Shown here: piece after piece, positions 22,163 through 35,099 of the stretch
Position numbering within the stretch: the stretch's first letter is position 1
Layout: the number at the start of each line of letters is the position of its first letter
Assembly: GCF_037975245.1 (NCBI RefSeq)
Contig: NC_092567.1
Location: 19,901,376-19,965,375, forward strand
Direction of reading: 5' to 3'
Source of the DNA: Apostichopus japonicus
Lineage: Eukaryota; Echinodermata; Holothuroidea; Aspidochirotida; Stichopodidae
DNA: 64,000 nucleotides
The notes under the pieces: model-generated
Told to the model about the DNA's origin: nothing
What the model saw: the letters and a program-made list of their open reading frames with translations, nothing else
The model's database searches: none
Position numbers and translations under genes: made by a program

Positions 22163-24367
22163 TTAGCGGTAATATATTAGTCGAAAAATAAGTATTGCTT
22201 TGTTTTTATGCTGCAAATTTAAGAAAAAAAAGTGTGAACAATTTTACTGCATTACCCGGTATAATTTCAGATATTATATAATAAATGATTATATGATTAT
22301 ATGATCATGTGAATGAACTAGATTTAATATTCCGTCACTATGTGTCGTACTGTATATTTCTGTCTGTCCGTTTAGTTTTGCAAGTTAAATAACAATAACA
22401 TCATTACTGGATTATATATGCACTCTGCAGGTAATACTGATAAGTTCAACGTTCAATTTAAAACTGAATCTTTCATTGGGTCAGACTTTGTTATACTTTC
22501 ATACTGAACAGTTATAAAGTGTTCTTTGTAGTTTTGATGGTCCGAAATGAATGTTGTACCTTTGCACCCACACGAAACAAAATGGATGCGTCTCATACGA
22601 TTCCTTGTTCTGCTCCAATATGAGAAACCAGACAATGTTCCAATCTATACTTGGGGACGTTCAGGCCTTGTCACGGTTGTATGAAAACGATGAAAATTGA
22701 TTTCCCGGGCCTTTGAAATGGAACAGAAGAAAAGTGAGGAAATTCAATTTCCAGATATATAGATTGATTGGACCTGCAGGGATTGGAATTAATTTCTAAA
22801 CATTATAGAAATCAAGACATAATGTCATACACTTAGACATAGAGTAGCGACATATTGTGTAAATATCGCTGTTTAAAAAATTAATCAGTATTACATCTAT
22901 AATGTAACATGCTAAACATTTGATGGACGTTTTTCTGCTGGAGATTCTGATGCGCTCCAAAAATTACACCCAGAATATTTCAAGTAGACAATTAAATATC
23001 TACATAGGCTATGAGAGGAACAAATGCTCTTGAGAAAGCACTAAAAGCAATGTTGAAGTTTGAACATAAGGCATTCCTCTTTTACCGGTATAATTAGCGG
23101 CGATATTTTATATGCATGGTGACATTTAACATGCAACCTATATAACGAGTTCATTAAGACCCATGAAGATTTATCTGTGTATTAACTCACCATATAGGCA
23201 ACGTGTGGCGGTTTTTTTCGTGATGTCAAGCTGAAGCTGAATGAGTGTCTTATATAGGTTAGAGTGTCTTCGCCACAATCATTAGTTTCCAGGTTCCTCA
23301 CAAGGAACAAGATTCTCTTGATCTACCGTATTCAAAAATCGACGGTTTGCAGTGTTGTTGAGCGGAGTCTTATTTTGGTATTTCCGGTTTGCGGTTTGGT
23401 TCTGTTCTGTGAATGGTTAAAAATCTACTTCATTCACCATATAGCTGCACTGCAGTGGTGATGAATTGGATGCCTTCAACGGGCCCTTCAGTATTTAAGA
23501 AATGTATCCAGATGCTGAGGTAACCTCACGTCCGTCGGATGGTGGGGGGGGGGAGGGGACGTTAGATGTTCGTCACGTGAGCGACTATTACACGCCTGGC
23601 GCGTACGAGAAGGCTTTGTGTATAGGCCTTTACCAAGATGTTCATTCCACGATCATCACATGAAGAAGGTTTCAAGTGAGCTTCGGTTGGCTTCCTAACG
23701 CTTTTGGGAACTATATACTACACTCTCAACGTATGTAGCGTATGTTATATTAAAGCGTCCAAGCAGATCACTGGATTAAATGGTGTTAGGCCTGATGGTT
23801 TTAGCCTTGGAGATAGCCACGGTTTTATGTCCAGTGTACACTGTGTATTTGATTAACTGAACTCTAAAAGATATACAGATAGCCTAGATATGAATAATTG
23901 GATGACACTGTGTGCATTAAGATGTGGTTTACCCTATATATGAACTGTGTATCTTTAACTTATAAGTGCCTGTCTAGTGTGTTTACGAGACTCAAACAGT
24001 CAAAGGCCACAGATAAGTATTTATTTGACTAGCCATTGTTCTTTTTTTTTTATTTGAACTAGATATTAGGAACACGACAAAACATGGGTTAGCCGTTGCA
24101 CACTGCACGTCTGTGCACACAAAATTGAATTCAGTACACTATATACTTGTCCCAAAGAGTAAAATTGTCACTCTATTACAGCGTCCAATATGATATTCTT
24201 TCCTTTTTCTCAAATCGGTTCATATGGATAGGGCTAAAATATTCTCCTGTGCACTGAGAAAATTATCATAAAGTCGTGTAAATTCCACTGCTTTCTACAA
24301 GTAAAATCCTACAAATGTAGCTCCAATTATGGAGTAGGCCTATATGTCCTCTGAGTCTGGCCAACAT
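22163..24367. other. No recognised gene
   Basis: AT-rich intergenic DNA between the transporter and the MITE at 24372; it would contain the promoter of the 21080-22162 gene. A G-run occurs at about 23540. Short ORFs (for example 22453-22635 and 23264-23461) are not recognisable. Confidence 0.5.
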
Positions 24368-24371
24368 TTAA

Positions 24372-25084
24372 AGGGTGTGGAGACTCGCGAAGAAAGAAAC
24401 GTCTCGACTGTGGTGTAACAGAAGTGTTAAACACCACCATCGATCCCAGAAAATAAACACAGCTTGCTACTGTCGGTAATTAGACACGAGTCTACAGTCA
24501 ATACATACAGCTTATGGCGGGCCATCAGTCTCAAATCGTGGGGAATCGACTTATACCGATTTATATCCACATATACCAATTTCCTTCGACTTATACCAGT
24601 TTCCAGCAGCTTAAATTGACTTCTATCGATTTAAATCGACACATATAAGTTTAATTCTACATATCATCGATTTAAATCGACATATACCAGCCATAACAGC
24701 TGCGGTCAATACCCACAACACAGTTTACATAGCAGCGTTGACCTCTCACGTCTAGATAAAAGTGTAAAAGTAAGTTGGCCTGACCGTTCGATCCTAGCAG
24801 AATCTTCTTCAAAGGCTAAATGACAAGACAAAAGAAGGGACAGAGCACGCACTTAATACAGACAGATTAATGAGCACAAAGAGATAAACTAAGGAAGAAA
24901 CCAACAGGCCGGGAAGAGGAAAGGTAGGAGATAAACAGTGGAGTCTAGATCAAAGATAACAAGGTATCACGTTTCATTACTGTCTGCATTTTGTATAGCG
25001 ACAAGAAGAAAACGTCATTTGCAAGCAACGGAATGTTAATTTTTCAGGGCGCGGCACTCTGTTTGGGGCGAGTCTTCAATGCCT
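24372..25084. mobile_element. TTAA-flanked MITE, copy 3, with two nested insertions
   Basis: TTAA lies at 24368-24371 and 25085-25088; ends are AGGGTGTGGAGACTCGC and GCGAGTCTTCAATGCCT. Compared with the 343-358 bp copies it contains two inserts. Insert 1 is 24513-24695 (183 bp), flanked by ACAGCT direct repeats, with short TATGG/CCATA ends and an AT-rich body of ATCGATTTAAATCGAC palindromes. Insert 2 is about 24763-24942, flanked by a 13-bp near-perfect repeat (GTCTAGAT(A/C)AAAG), containing TTCGATCCTAGCAGAATC. The long duplication of insert 2 suggests a retroposed sequence. Confidence 0.85.
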
Positions 25085-25404
25085 TTAAGTAAAAAATAAA
25101 ACACTCTTTGATGCTAGTGAATTCACTCTATGCAGAAGAATGATCATCGTGGGCACTCTCAAAAACATAACTTCTCAAATTAGGAAAGAATTCTACTGCT
25201 TTTCCTTAGAGTAAAATCCTACAAAAAAAAGAAGAAGAAGAAGCTTACTATACAAGCTTAGCTACAAATACATAGGCTATATAGGGCGCGAAATATCCTC
25301 TGGTTTAGATCTACGTATGAAGTTATTAGTTAATTATAGATTATACAATCCTGCCATCTGGTGGCAGTATCTCTGTTAGGAAGCGGGGTTTTAAATGGTG
25401 AACA

Positions 25405-25465
25405 AAGTAGAGGAGGAGGAGGAGGAGGAGGAGGAGAGAGAGAGAGAGAAAGAGAAATAGAAAGG
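25405..25465. repeat. Purine microsatellite (GGA)n(GA)n
   Basis: GGA triplets followed by GA dinucleotides on the plus strand. Confidence 0.95.
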
Positions 25466-25717
25466 TGGAGAGAGATGTTCACCTTTGGTGTAAAGTAGTT
25501 TTATTTCATTCATTCATTTATTTCCAACAGATACAACAACAAAAATTTAGTAGACAAAGCCAAATAAAATATTTACATGCTATAAACTGTTATGTTTACG
25601 TCTGCATATGTTACATGGAATAGGGGGGAAGAGAAAAGTGTCATATTAATTAAGTCGTTTTCCCCTATAAGTCCGTCTCAAGATTGTATCTGGATAGAAC
25701 TGCACACATAAAGAAAA

Positions 25718-26039
25718 GTACTTTCGACCCCCCCCATACACCACCCCTTCCCTCTCACCACACCCCTTCGACGTGCAACCACCCTCGTCACCAAATAGTA
25801 TGTATTTTCTGCACTTCTTGGTTGGTATTTGTTAAGGTTTCCTGTCATTTTAAACATTTATAATCGTCAAGGCAAAAGAAATGAAAAGTACTTCCGACCC
25901 CCCCATACACCACCCCTTCCCTCTCACCCCACCCCTTTGACGTGCAACCACCCTCGTCACCAAATAGTATGTATATTCTGCACTTCTTGGTTTGTATATG
26001 TTAGGGTTTCCTGTCACTTTAAACATTTATAATCGTCAA
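25718..26039. repeat. Tandem duplication, 170-bp unit, two copies
   Basis: AAAAGTACTTTCGACC at 25715 recurs as AAAAGTACTTCCGACC at 25885. The rest of the unit (CACCACCCCTTCCCTCTCAC, GTGCAACCACCCTCGTCACC, ending AAACATTTATAATCGTCAA) is nearly identical in both. Confidence 0.92.
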
Positions 26040-26280
26040 CCGAAGATATAATCTAAGATATAATCGTCAACTGAAGAATAAGAGCAACCGAAGATAGAAT
26101 CATAGAACTCTGATTCTTCTTCTGTCTTTGAAAATGTTCGAAAATGTTAGAAATGCTAGATATGTTTGGAAGGCGGCTCCTCCTCCGGACCCTCACCCGG
26201 ACTCTGTCCACAACAGGGTGGACCTAGAAAAGAAAGTGGATTTATTAATTTTGTATCTGTATATGAGATAACTTTTTCGG

Positions 26281-27342
26281 CTATACATCTCCATCTCCAC
26301 TTTCTCCATTTGTTTGCCTTTTCTTCTCATTTTCAGAAAGCATTATCTTTCTTACTAATATCGCGACGGATGACCCAAGTATGAGAACAACTCCTAATAT
26401 ACTAGTCCAATTGGGAACATATGAAAAGAAAATCACGGTGACACAGAAAACTATTATGACTTCGTTTAACGAGACAAGTGAAACATAAATAGTATTTTCA
26501 AAACTTAATGCATACGCACATGCGGCATAGCCTAAATAACCGGACACTGCAGAAGCTAAAACCAGGCACCACGCCCATGGACAAGGCACCTTCCATTCAT
26601 TGGAAAGGGTGGTCGATATTAATGGAACGATTATACATGACAACATTGTGTAAAAACAGGTGGCTATGACGTCATAATTTCGCTTACCCATTTTCCTTAG
26701 TACAACCAAAATCGAAGCTACCGTGAGGCTAGCTATACCCGCGGTGATAGGTGCAAGAACATTCTTTTCATTTGATAATTCCTCTTGCGTTTGATTTTCA
26801 AGAGACTGGAACAAAAATGGCGGCCTTGCGATAAGAATCACGCCCGAAAACGTGACCAGTACCAAGAGCAATTCTAGAATGCCGAAGGTCTCTTTGAGGA
26901 AAATTCGGCCAAATAACCCAGACAGTGCTACATAACAGTAAGTAATAGCTGTGGCGTCGGCAGCTGGCATATTCTGGATGGCGTAATATTGGCAATAAAT
27001 CGTTGCGATGAGTAGAGTTGAATTAACAAGATGGAACTTTAATTCTTCCAACGTTGAAATTAGAATTTTGGTACCATTATAGCACATGATAATCAAACTT
27101 AACACAGAGGCTACACACCCACGAACGAATATTAATTCACTAACGCTGATCTCACCTTTAAGGTTTGAAACAATTAGTGTCAAACATGAGTAGAACACGG
27201 CAGAGACGAAAGCTGCGACCAGTCCTCTGTATCGGTATATTGCTGTTAACATTTCAAAAGGGCGACATCTTGAACGGTTAACTGATTGCTCGCCGGCTTC
27301 AGAGCCTTCCAATTCCATTTCTAAATTCATATTTCGTTGCAA
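26281..27342 (-). CDS. SLC35G1-like membrane transporter (EamA/DMT), copy 2
   Basis: Intact single-exon ORF of 353 codons plus stop. It aligns along its whole length with the 360-aa gene at 21080-22162. Shared anchors include YRYRG near the first helix, SGLFGRIFLKETFG, VILIARPPFLFQSL, VLRKMGKRNYDV and, near the C-terminus, SVAILVRKIMLSENEKKRQT. Ten hydrophobic segments in two EamA repeats are expected. N-terminal about 30 residues are acidic (MNLEMELEGSEAGE) and differ from copy 1. Minus-strand AATAAA at 26241-26246 is only about 35 nt past the stop. The two genes and the pseudogene at 14925 all face left, so local tandem duplication is the simplest history. Substrate unknown. Confidence 0.9.
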   Translation of the reverse strand: MQRNMNLEMELEGSEAGEQSVNRSRCRPFEMLTAIYRYRGLVAAFVSAVFYSCLTLIVSNLKGEISVSELIFVRGCVASVLSLIIMCYNGTKILISTLEELKFHLVNSTLLIATIYCQYYAIQNMPAADATAITYCYVALSGLFGRIFLKETFGILELLLVLVTFSGVILIARPPFLFQSLENQTQEELSNEKNVLAPITAGIASLTVASILVVLRKMGKRNYDVIATCFYTMLSCIIVPLISTTLSNEWKVPCPWAWCLVLASAVSGYLGYAACAYALSFENTIYVSLVSLNEVIIVFCVTVIFFSYVPNWTSILGVVLILGSSVAILVRKIMLSENEKKRQTNGESGDGDV

Positions 27343-27825
27343 CTATAGCCTATATGATGTATATACAACTCAACCACACCTGAATATCCAACTGTATTAA
27401 TTTGTTTTGCTACAGTTTATAATGCAGGCATGTTTCGGAGGAGACTAGTGCATCTCCGATAGGCATATACACATATATACACAACACTGGTAAGTTCTTA
27501 TCCGTATACGTTTCCGTACTTTCATTGGTTACAAACTTTATTAAAAAAAATTATCTATAGAATGAGTTAACGTATTAACTTTAATTCCCCGTGTACCGTA
27601 TTATTATTAAGCCTTGTTAAACATAATAGGCCTAATAACCATAAATATATGTTTATATATATAGATATAGATATATATGTTACTTATTGCATATGAAAAG
27701 AATGTTATCGTTCTCCACCAATGTTAGACCTACAATCGGCGTTCTGAACTGTGATTTTTACAACGTAGGCTATATGGTGTATAGAATTCAAATCTGTGAC
27801 GTCATCATTCGGACTACTATACGTG

Positions 27826-28056
27826 GAGTGTTAGCTCAGTAGTTAACACCGGTGCCTTTCAATCATAAGGTCCCGAGTTCGAGTCACTCCCAGATTAACG
27901 TGTGTCGTCCAGTTACAGAGTTGTTGACAATTAACAATTCATAATCATGGACGTTAAATATGAATGTGAGAGACTGACTTCGGTCAGCTTGCGGCTTTGA
28001 TAAGCCAATTAGGCTTCTTCGCGAGTTCCTGCTTGCAGGAGGATCTAATATACATA
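27826..28056 (+). mobile_element. tRNA-derived SINE, copy 2 (most complete)
   Basis: Head: GAGTGTTAGCTCAGTAGTTA (A-box) and CCCGAGTTCGAGTCACTCC (B-box) about 35 bp apart. Body: GTTACAGAGTTGTTGACAA, CATGGACGTTAAATATG, and TTCGGTCAGCTTGCGGCTTT. Tail: CTTCTTCGCGAGTTCCTGC and GGAGGATCTAA, then TATACATACATA. It reads as an RNA polymerase III-promoted SINE; the tail may derive from a partner LINE that is not visible here. Confidence 0.9.
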
Positions 28057-29250
<1,194 letters not shown>

Positions 29251-29264
29251 ATTTTGTGACCTGT

Positions 29265-29440
29265 TTAACAGAATTTTAACGTAGGCTCTACTTAGTAAGT
29301 ATTGCGGGCTGTCTGAGTAAATAATGATTTATGATAAATATTAACCTTTTTGACCTAATCGTCTGGATGACTTGACGCTGCCACGATGGACATATAAACC
29401 GCAAAACCAATAGGAGACCAGCTGTAGGGTAAGGTACGTA
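29265..29440 (-). repeat. Dispersed repeat, inverted copy of 14150-14325
   Basis: Reverse complement of the repeat at 14150-14325 (GTAAGTATTGCGGGCTGTCT, GCCACGATGGACATATA, CAATAGGAGACCAGCTG). Confidence 0.75.
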
Positions 29441-30406
29441 CGTGTCAGGCGCGCATATTTAGTCTGTAGTTGGCTATCACACGAAAGTTTAGTGAACGTT
29501 CCAAGTCCACATTAGGGGGTAAATAAAACCATTTTACATGCATGCACCTTGACACATTCAGCAGCTGCATGATTACAGGCATTTATTACTCCGAAAATGA
29601 AGTTCGCAGGAGCGCCTTCACAGACTTGAACATTCTCGTTCAAGAGATAAAACATGAATCGCGATAGAGTTGTATTACTAACGGTATCGGGGTGCCTTTG
29701 AGCGTAACGTTATAGAAGCGGACGGATACGTTATATGCGATGAGTATGCCAGTGAAGCAAGAGACGGGCAGGACTGCAGAGATGGTGTACACTGTACAGC
29801 TAGGTGCGTATTACACACTCATCACCGAATCGGGAGAGTGGCATCTTTGTCAATACATTTGATTAGCTCATTTTGTTAATATAGACCGTGGATATATAAC
29901 CCTCTCTCCCTCCCCACCCCCACCCCCCCCCTCATCCACATTTCATCCTTTCGAGTCAACCTTTCTCCACCACTTTCCTTTACCTTTTCCATCTCCCATT
30001 CCCTCTTTCCATCTCCCTCTCCCTCTCCATTTCCAAAACTCCAGCTCACCGTCTCCCACTTCCGTTCATTTATGTTGTTATCAAGATATTGTTGGTGGAT
30101 TCCCCCCTCCCCCCCCCCCCGCACTTTACCACTTTAAACACGGAACATTATAATGAAGTACACAAGGCGAACAGTTTCAGGTAAAGTAAATGTATTGTAG
30201 CGTAGCGTAGCCACCAAATTGCAGAAACTTTAAACGGAAATTTTCCACCGTAATTTGTAGACATTTTAACGGAACTGTTTAATGTTCAAAGAATAACATA
30301 GTAGCTCAAAAATAAGTCACGAAACACAGCTATTAAAAGTGTCTTCTATTAATTAACGTGAATTACTAAATTAAAAGGCTAAATAACAAAAAGTTAACTA
30401 AAACTG

Positions 30407-30602
30407 ACTGAGCAAAAACTGAGCAACAACTGAGCAACAACTGAGCAACAACTGAGCAACAACTGAGCAACAACTGAGCAACAACTGAGCAACAACTGAG
30501 CAACAACTGAGCAACAACTGAGCAACAACTGAGCAACAACTGAGCAACAACTGAGCAACAACTGAGCAACAACTGAGCAACAACTGAGCAACAACTGAGC
30601 AA
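30407..30602. repeat. Minisatellite, 11-bp unit CTGAGCAACAA, about 17 copies
   Basis: Near-perfect tandem array; the first unit is AACTGAGCAAA. Because 11 is not a multiple of 3, all three minus-strand frames read the same peptide (LLSCCSVVAQ), so the overlapping ORFs here are artefacts. Confidence 0.98.
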
Positions 30603-32920
30603 TGTGTAATGTAAACTGTTTTAACACTGCGACCCAGTCACTGGACTGAGGGTGGCATACTCCTATTAGAGTCTATATCAATCCGCTCGATTGTTCTCCT
30701 GTTTCAGGAAAAGTGCCAAAAAGCAGCGGGAGAACATCTTTTGTGACCTGTTATCAATCATAAGCTATTTTTTTGTGGCTTGCATGTTGAAGAGCATGAA
30801 TGGAAGTACATGTGGTGAGAAAATTGGGTCAATTGAGGTAATTTTAGACCCCTTTAGGCCTCCCGGGAGCAGCGTAGGAAATTTGTTTACCACTGAGTGA
30901 AGAGGTTTGTTTACAAGTGACGAAAACTTCCGGCTCGGATAGCAAAAAATCTACATGGTCATGGTACAGAAAATTGATGGTGCCATGAAAGGCCAACTTG
31001 TCAGCTATCCGGTGATGGGTAGCGTTTAGCTAGTGAAAACTTCTATCTAGATTTAGAGACCACATTACTTTTGTGATTTAGTGTGTAAGTCAATGGTGCT
31101 TTCTAATGGGCGTATGCTACCTGAGATAGTACAAGGCTACATGCGGCAACCGATGCTACACCAAAACAACGCCATCAGTTGTAGTTCTATAGGAGTTCAA
31201 GGGCCAACAAAAGTTAGTCTTGAACTCCTCAGAAGATACATACCCCCTAAAGGTAATACTTTTCTTGATGCACATTTTACTATGGTCTGATGATATAAGG
31301 TTATAAAAATCTTCCCAACAGACTGAAAAAGATAAACACATCCTGTCGATTGTCAAGCTACAAATTAAACAAAAAAAAAACCATAAAAAAATAATAGAAT
31401 GACACGGGGAAAGACAGCAATATCCTTTCATGCTTTCACACAAAGCGACGGTAACTTAATTAACAAGTTGAAGGGTAAATATGTTTAACGGAGAAGCAAA
31501 TCCAATCTTCATCTTTACCCTCTCGTAACTGAGAGTTTGAGCAGGGAGTTATAACAACTCCCTGGTTTGAGATGAACATCTTGAATCAATGTGTTGGACA
31601 CGATAAGGTGCCGTCAACATGTTAAGATCATCTTTTCGTAAAGATGGTGACAATCTTCAACAAAAATTATCAATTGCTCAGTTCATATGTAAATTAATAA
31701 ATACATACATACATTTCAACAAAAAAGGCAAATTCTTTGAATCTAATCAGTATCTCAAGATGGCCTCAACCATTGGATATATCATCAAAATTTATTTATG
31801 ACAACAACGGATAATGAGTTTATATAGAGATTGTGTAGTGAGTTTACCAAGAAAAAAAAAAAAACACGTACTGTGCTAACACCAACACGAACCGTACATA
31901 ATGACTTAACTTTATAATTACGCAGGGCGAATCCAGGAGTTTAGAAAGTAGAGTGTGTGACTCTGTGGTCGTTACGGTGCAAATCCATAATCAGCATGTA
32001 TGATGTATAGGGGGTCCAGGTTTGGGGGTGGGGGCACCTTTCGTCAGGTCTACGCGCAGTGTTCTGAAAATACCTGTTTTTTTTTAAATTTCTTTGTGAA
32101 GAGGAATTTGAAAAAGAGGCGTCCCCATGCACCCCTGTTATCGACCACAACCCTGGATACGCATTTGAGTACAACAATATTGAAGCCTCAGAATTACCGG
32201 TTCATCTGTATTTACTCTTAAAAGGCTAGCACTTAATTTGATAAAATCCCTCTGATATCCATGGTAAGTAAATGAAGGAGAGTCACTTTAATTGAACCCC
32301 CAATAAAAATGTCCCAACCTAAAAGGTAGATCAAGAAAGGATCAATTCCCATTCGTCAGTCGCCGGTTGTCGTATTTTGGACTATACCATTCGATAACAG
32401 GTTTTCGTCGAGTTAAACAATTATGAAAGGTTGGCATAGGTCAGGGAGTTCAGTCGTTTTCTCAAACTTATTTAAGTCATGGTCGGTACTGTATTAGTAT
32501 ATAAATACATAAGATAACTAGAAAGTTAGAAATTATAGCAAAGTAAGTATAAGAAATACGAGAGGTATGTAAATGAGTTTGATTTTTGCTAACTAGGTCA
32601 AGTTCATGTTGACGTATTCCCGTAGATAAGTATAAGAGTCACGACACACTGCAACAGTAATCGATCATTGTAAATACCTGTTACGGCCGATACATCACGG
32701 AATAAACCTATAGAGGTTACCGTAATCCACCTCAGTTGCCATTTCTATCACACTGATCGTATTTCCTTCCATGATGTATATACAATAACATTATGACGAA
32801 CAAATTTAAGTAATTCAATGGAAACAATTAAAACTTTTGTTTTACGAACTATGCTGATTAAATCAAAGTTAAAGCAAATAACTACGGTAGTATCATTGCC
32901 GCAAGCAATCTCGTTTTTTT
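30603..32920. other. No recognised gene
   Basis: Intergenic. ORFs at 30691-30900 and 31081-31290 (plus, 69 codons each) match nothing I know. A hairpin with arms CAGGGAGTT/AACTCCCTG lies at 31542-31564. A poly-A run is near 31851-31864. Confidence 0.5.
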
Positions 32921-32940
32921 ATTTTTTATTTATCTATTTT

Positions 32941-33270
32941 TTATTTCCTAGAGCCAAACACTGATACGGTAAAATCAAAGCCTCTCCAGTATTGTGAAGT
33001 TACTTCCACCTCCACGAAATCACAATTTATTCCTCCAGCCTTAATTTCAGGACTACCGCCTGTGCCATCATCCCATTCGTCTTTGGCAACAACACACGTA
33101 ATCATTTCATTAGGCTGGCATCTATATCGGTAGACGTGTCTCACCTTTCCGAAAGCTACACACGATTTTCGTAAATTCTCTCTGTAGAGTAACACGTCCC
33201 CTGATTTCACTTCTCCCGATGTAAGGCTGAAACGTCCACTAGTGCCAATCAGATCTAAAGCTGAAGCCAT
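32941..33270 (-). CDS. MBF2-like small protein, copy A
   Basis: ORF of 109 codons plus stop on the minus strand. Its core reads GDVLLYRENLRKS, then a linker, HVYRYRCQPNEMITCVVAKD, GTGGSPEIKAGGIN, FVEVEVTS and RGFDFTVSVFG. This is the pattern of the insect MBF2 / 'probable salivary secreted peptide' family: GD+L, ITA-+A-D, GG---I-SGG, V-+K-S--G-GF-F-V-+YG. Insect members carry a signal peptide; here the N-terminus (MASALDLIGTSGRFS) is not an obvious one. The start follows ATACCAACATGGCT, identical to the context of copy B at 56259. AATAAA-like signals follow the stop at about 32918-32940. An upstream acceptor-like 'ccatttctttccaaccag' suggests a 5' UTR exon further right. Function unknown outside insects. 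Confidence 0.8.
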   Translation of the reverse strand: MASALDLIGTSGRFSLTSGEVKSGDVLLYRENLRKSCVAFGKVRHVYRYRCQPNEMITCVVAKDEWDDGTGGSPEIKAGGINCDFVEVEVTSQYWRGFDFTVSVFGSRK

Positions 33271-33689
33271 GTTGGTATGTAATTGGCACCAATTTGATCG
33301 TTGGCACAGGGAGTTGTTAGGGCCTCCTGGTTGGAAAGAAATGGGAAGTCAGGTCCGACATAATTATGAGTGATTCTGTCAATAACCAGTTTACAGGTAT
33401 CCCTCTATAACCAGAATGCAAAATGCATTGAGGTTTCGATGACTTCAATGCACTAGACTTCTGCTTGTTAGTATAACCAGAACTAGCTGTTACAATAACA
33501 CTATGGCATGCTAACATAGGTCAGTCTACTGTACGTGGTTATACACACCTCCATCAAAAACAATAAGATTCTTCTACTAAATGTTATGAATCCACACACC
33601 AAGTATTACAAAACCCAACTTAATAACTTCGCACATTTAGGTTGCAGAGGAGTCCATTTATGGACAATTTAGATTGGAATATGCCCACG

Positions 33690-34940
33690 AAACTTCAAAG
33701 AATCAACTTGAAAGAAGCTAATACAGGTCACTGGAGGTCAACCTGAGGTCAAATGTCACCCAAATGCAGGTCGACTATTGTATAATTACAATAGCGTAAC
33801 TCCCAACCTTGTTGGACATTTGGTTCTCAAGTTATTGCAAAAATACTAGTTTCTAACCCCTAATTGACCTTTGTTGACCTTGGATCATATTACCGTTATG
33901 TTTGGAAACGATTCCTTACCCCATTCACAACTAGTCCCAAAATATCAACCATGGACCCTGTCAGTGGTAGTTTCACAAGTTATTGAGAAAAAAAAACATT
34001 TTGACCTATAAATGACCTTTGGTGACCTTGGATCACATCACAATTATTTTGGAAAATGTGCTCCTACTCTATTCACAACTTGTCCTAATATACCAGCCAT
34101 GTCAGACTTTGTGACGAGAAGTTGTTGCAAAAATTAGCAAAAGCTGGCAGTTTTTTGAACATAATCAACCATGAATGACCTAAGATGACCTGATAGTTTC
34201 TTTCAAAAATGTTCCTCTTGATGATGTGCACTGTGTCCTAAAATGTGTTTGGCCTACAATGTACACACATAATGTTATTACTAGAAAGGTATCAAAACCA
34301 ACCTTTGGCCCTCATAACTTGAGAACTGGGTGTCCGATTGAAGCGGGAGTGGGTTTCCTATATATAGCACAAAGAGCTCTATCATATATCAACATATTGA
34401 CAAACTTTTTTTGTTTTGTTTTGTTTTGCCTCGTATCTCCTAAAATGAGCATATTTTTCAAGATTTGACCTTTAAACCTTTTGACCTCGCGGTCAGATGT
34501 AGTTTGACACGCTGATTCCAAAAAGCAGCATGACAAGTCTGTGCGACCATCCTAACGGTACTTATTGAAAAATATGAAAAAAATGACCTCTGATAACTTC
34601 GTACACGAAGGTCGCACAGGGTCGCACAGGTCAACTATGGACCATTTTGATCGGAAGGTACCTTTGAGATCCGATTATGGCCACGAAAATTCAAATAACA
34701 AAAAAAATGGATAAAGGTCACCGGAGGTCAACCTGAGGTCAAAGGTCACCTAGATGCGGGTCGACTCCTGGATTACAACAGCGTAACTCCCAACCTTGAC
34801 GGACATTTGGTTCTCAAGTTACTGCAAAAAAAACTAGTTTTTGACCCCTGATTGACCTCTGTTGACCTTGGATCACGTGGGAGTTATTGCTTGTTTTAAT
34901 ATTTTGGTTGTTGGCCTCTAACTGACCTTTGGTGACCTTC
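33690..34940. repeat. Diverged 1-kb tandem duplication rich in AGGTCA half-sites
   Basis: 33725-33890 and 34715-34880 are about 80-90% alike by eye (AGGTCAACCTGAGGTCAAA, AGCGTAACTCCCAACCTTG, GGACATTTGGTTCTCAAGTT, TTGACCTTGGATCA). Between and after them TGACCT repeats every 10-30 bp. Direct repeats of the half-site: spacing 5 at 33735-33751 and 34725-34741; spacing 1 at 34736-34748; spacing 4 at 33865-33880, 34013-34028, 34853-34868 and 34923-34938. No ORF of note. Confidence 0.8.
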
Positions 34941-35052
34941 ACAGGCACCCCAAAATATAGGGCACATCTGCTCAATGTGGTACTCATATACAACAAATAT
35001 TAGATTGGTCCAAGCTTCCCTACTTGAGATACCGTGTTAACAAGCAAGGCGT

Positions 35053-35099
35053 TACACACACACACACACACACGCACACACATACACGCATACACACAC
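35053..35099. repeat. (CA)n microsatellite
   Basis: CA dinucleotides with a few interruptions. Confidence 0.92.

Noticed and set aside
30366-30627. Three overlapping minus-strand ORFs with LLSCCSVVAQ repeats
   Set aside because: They are the three readings of one 11-bp minisatellite; no start, flanking domain or splice support.
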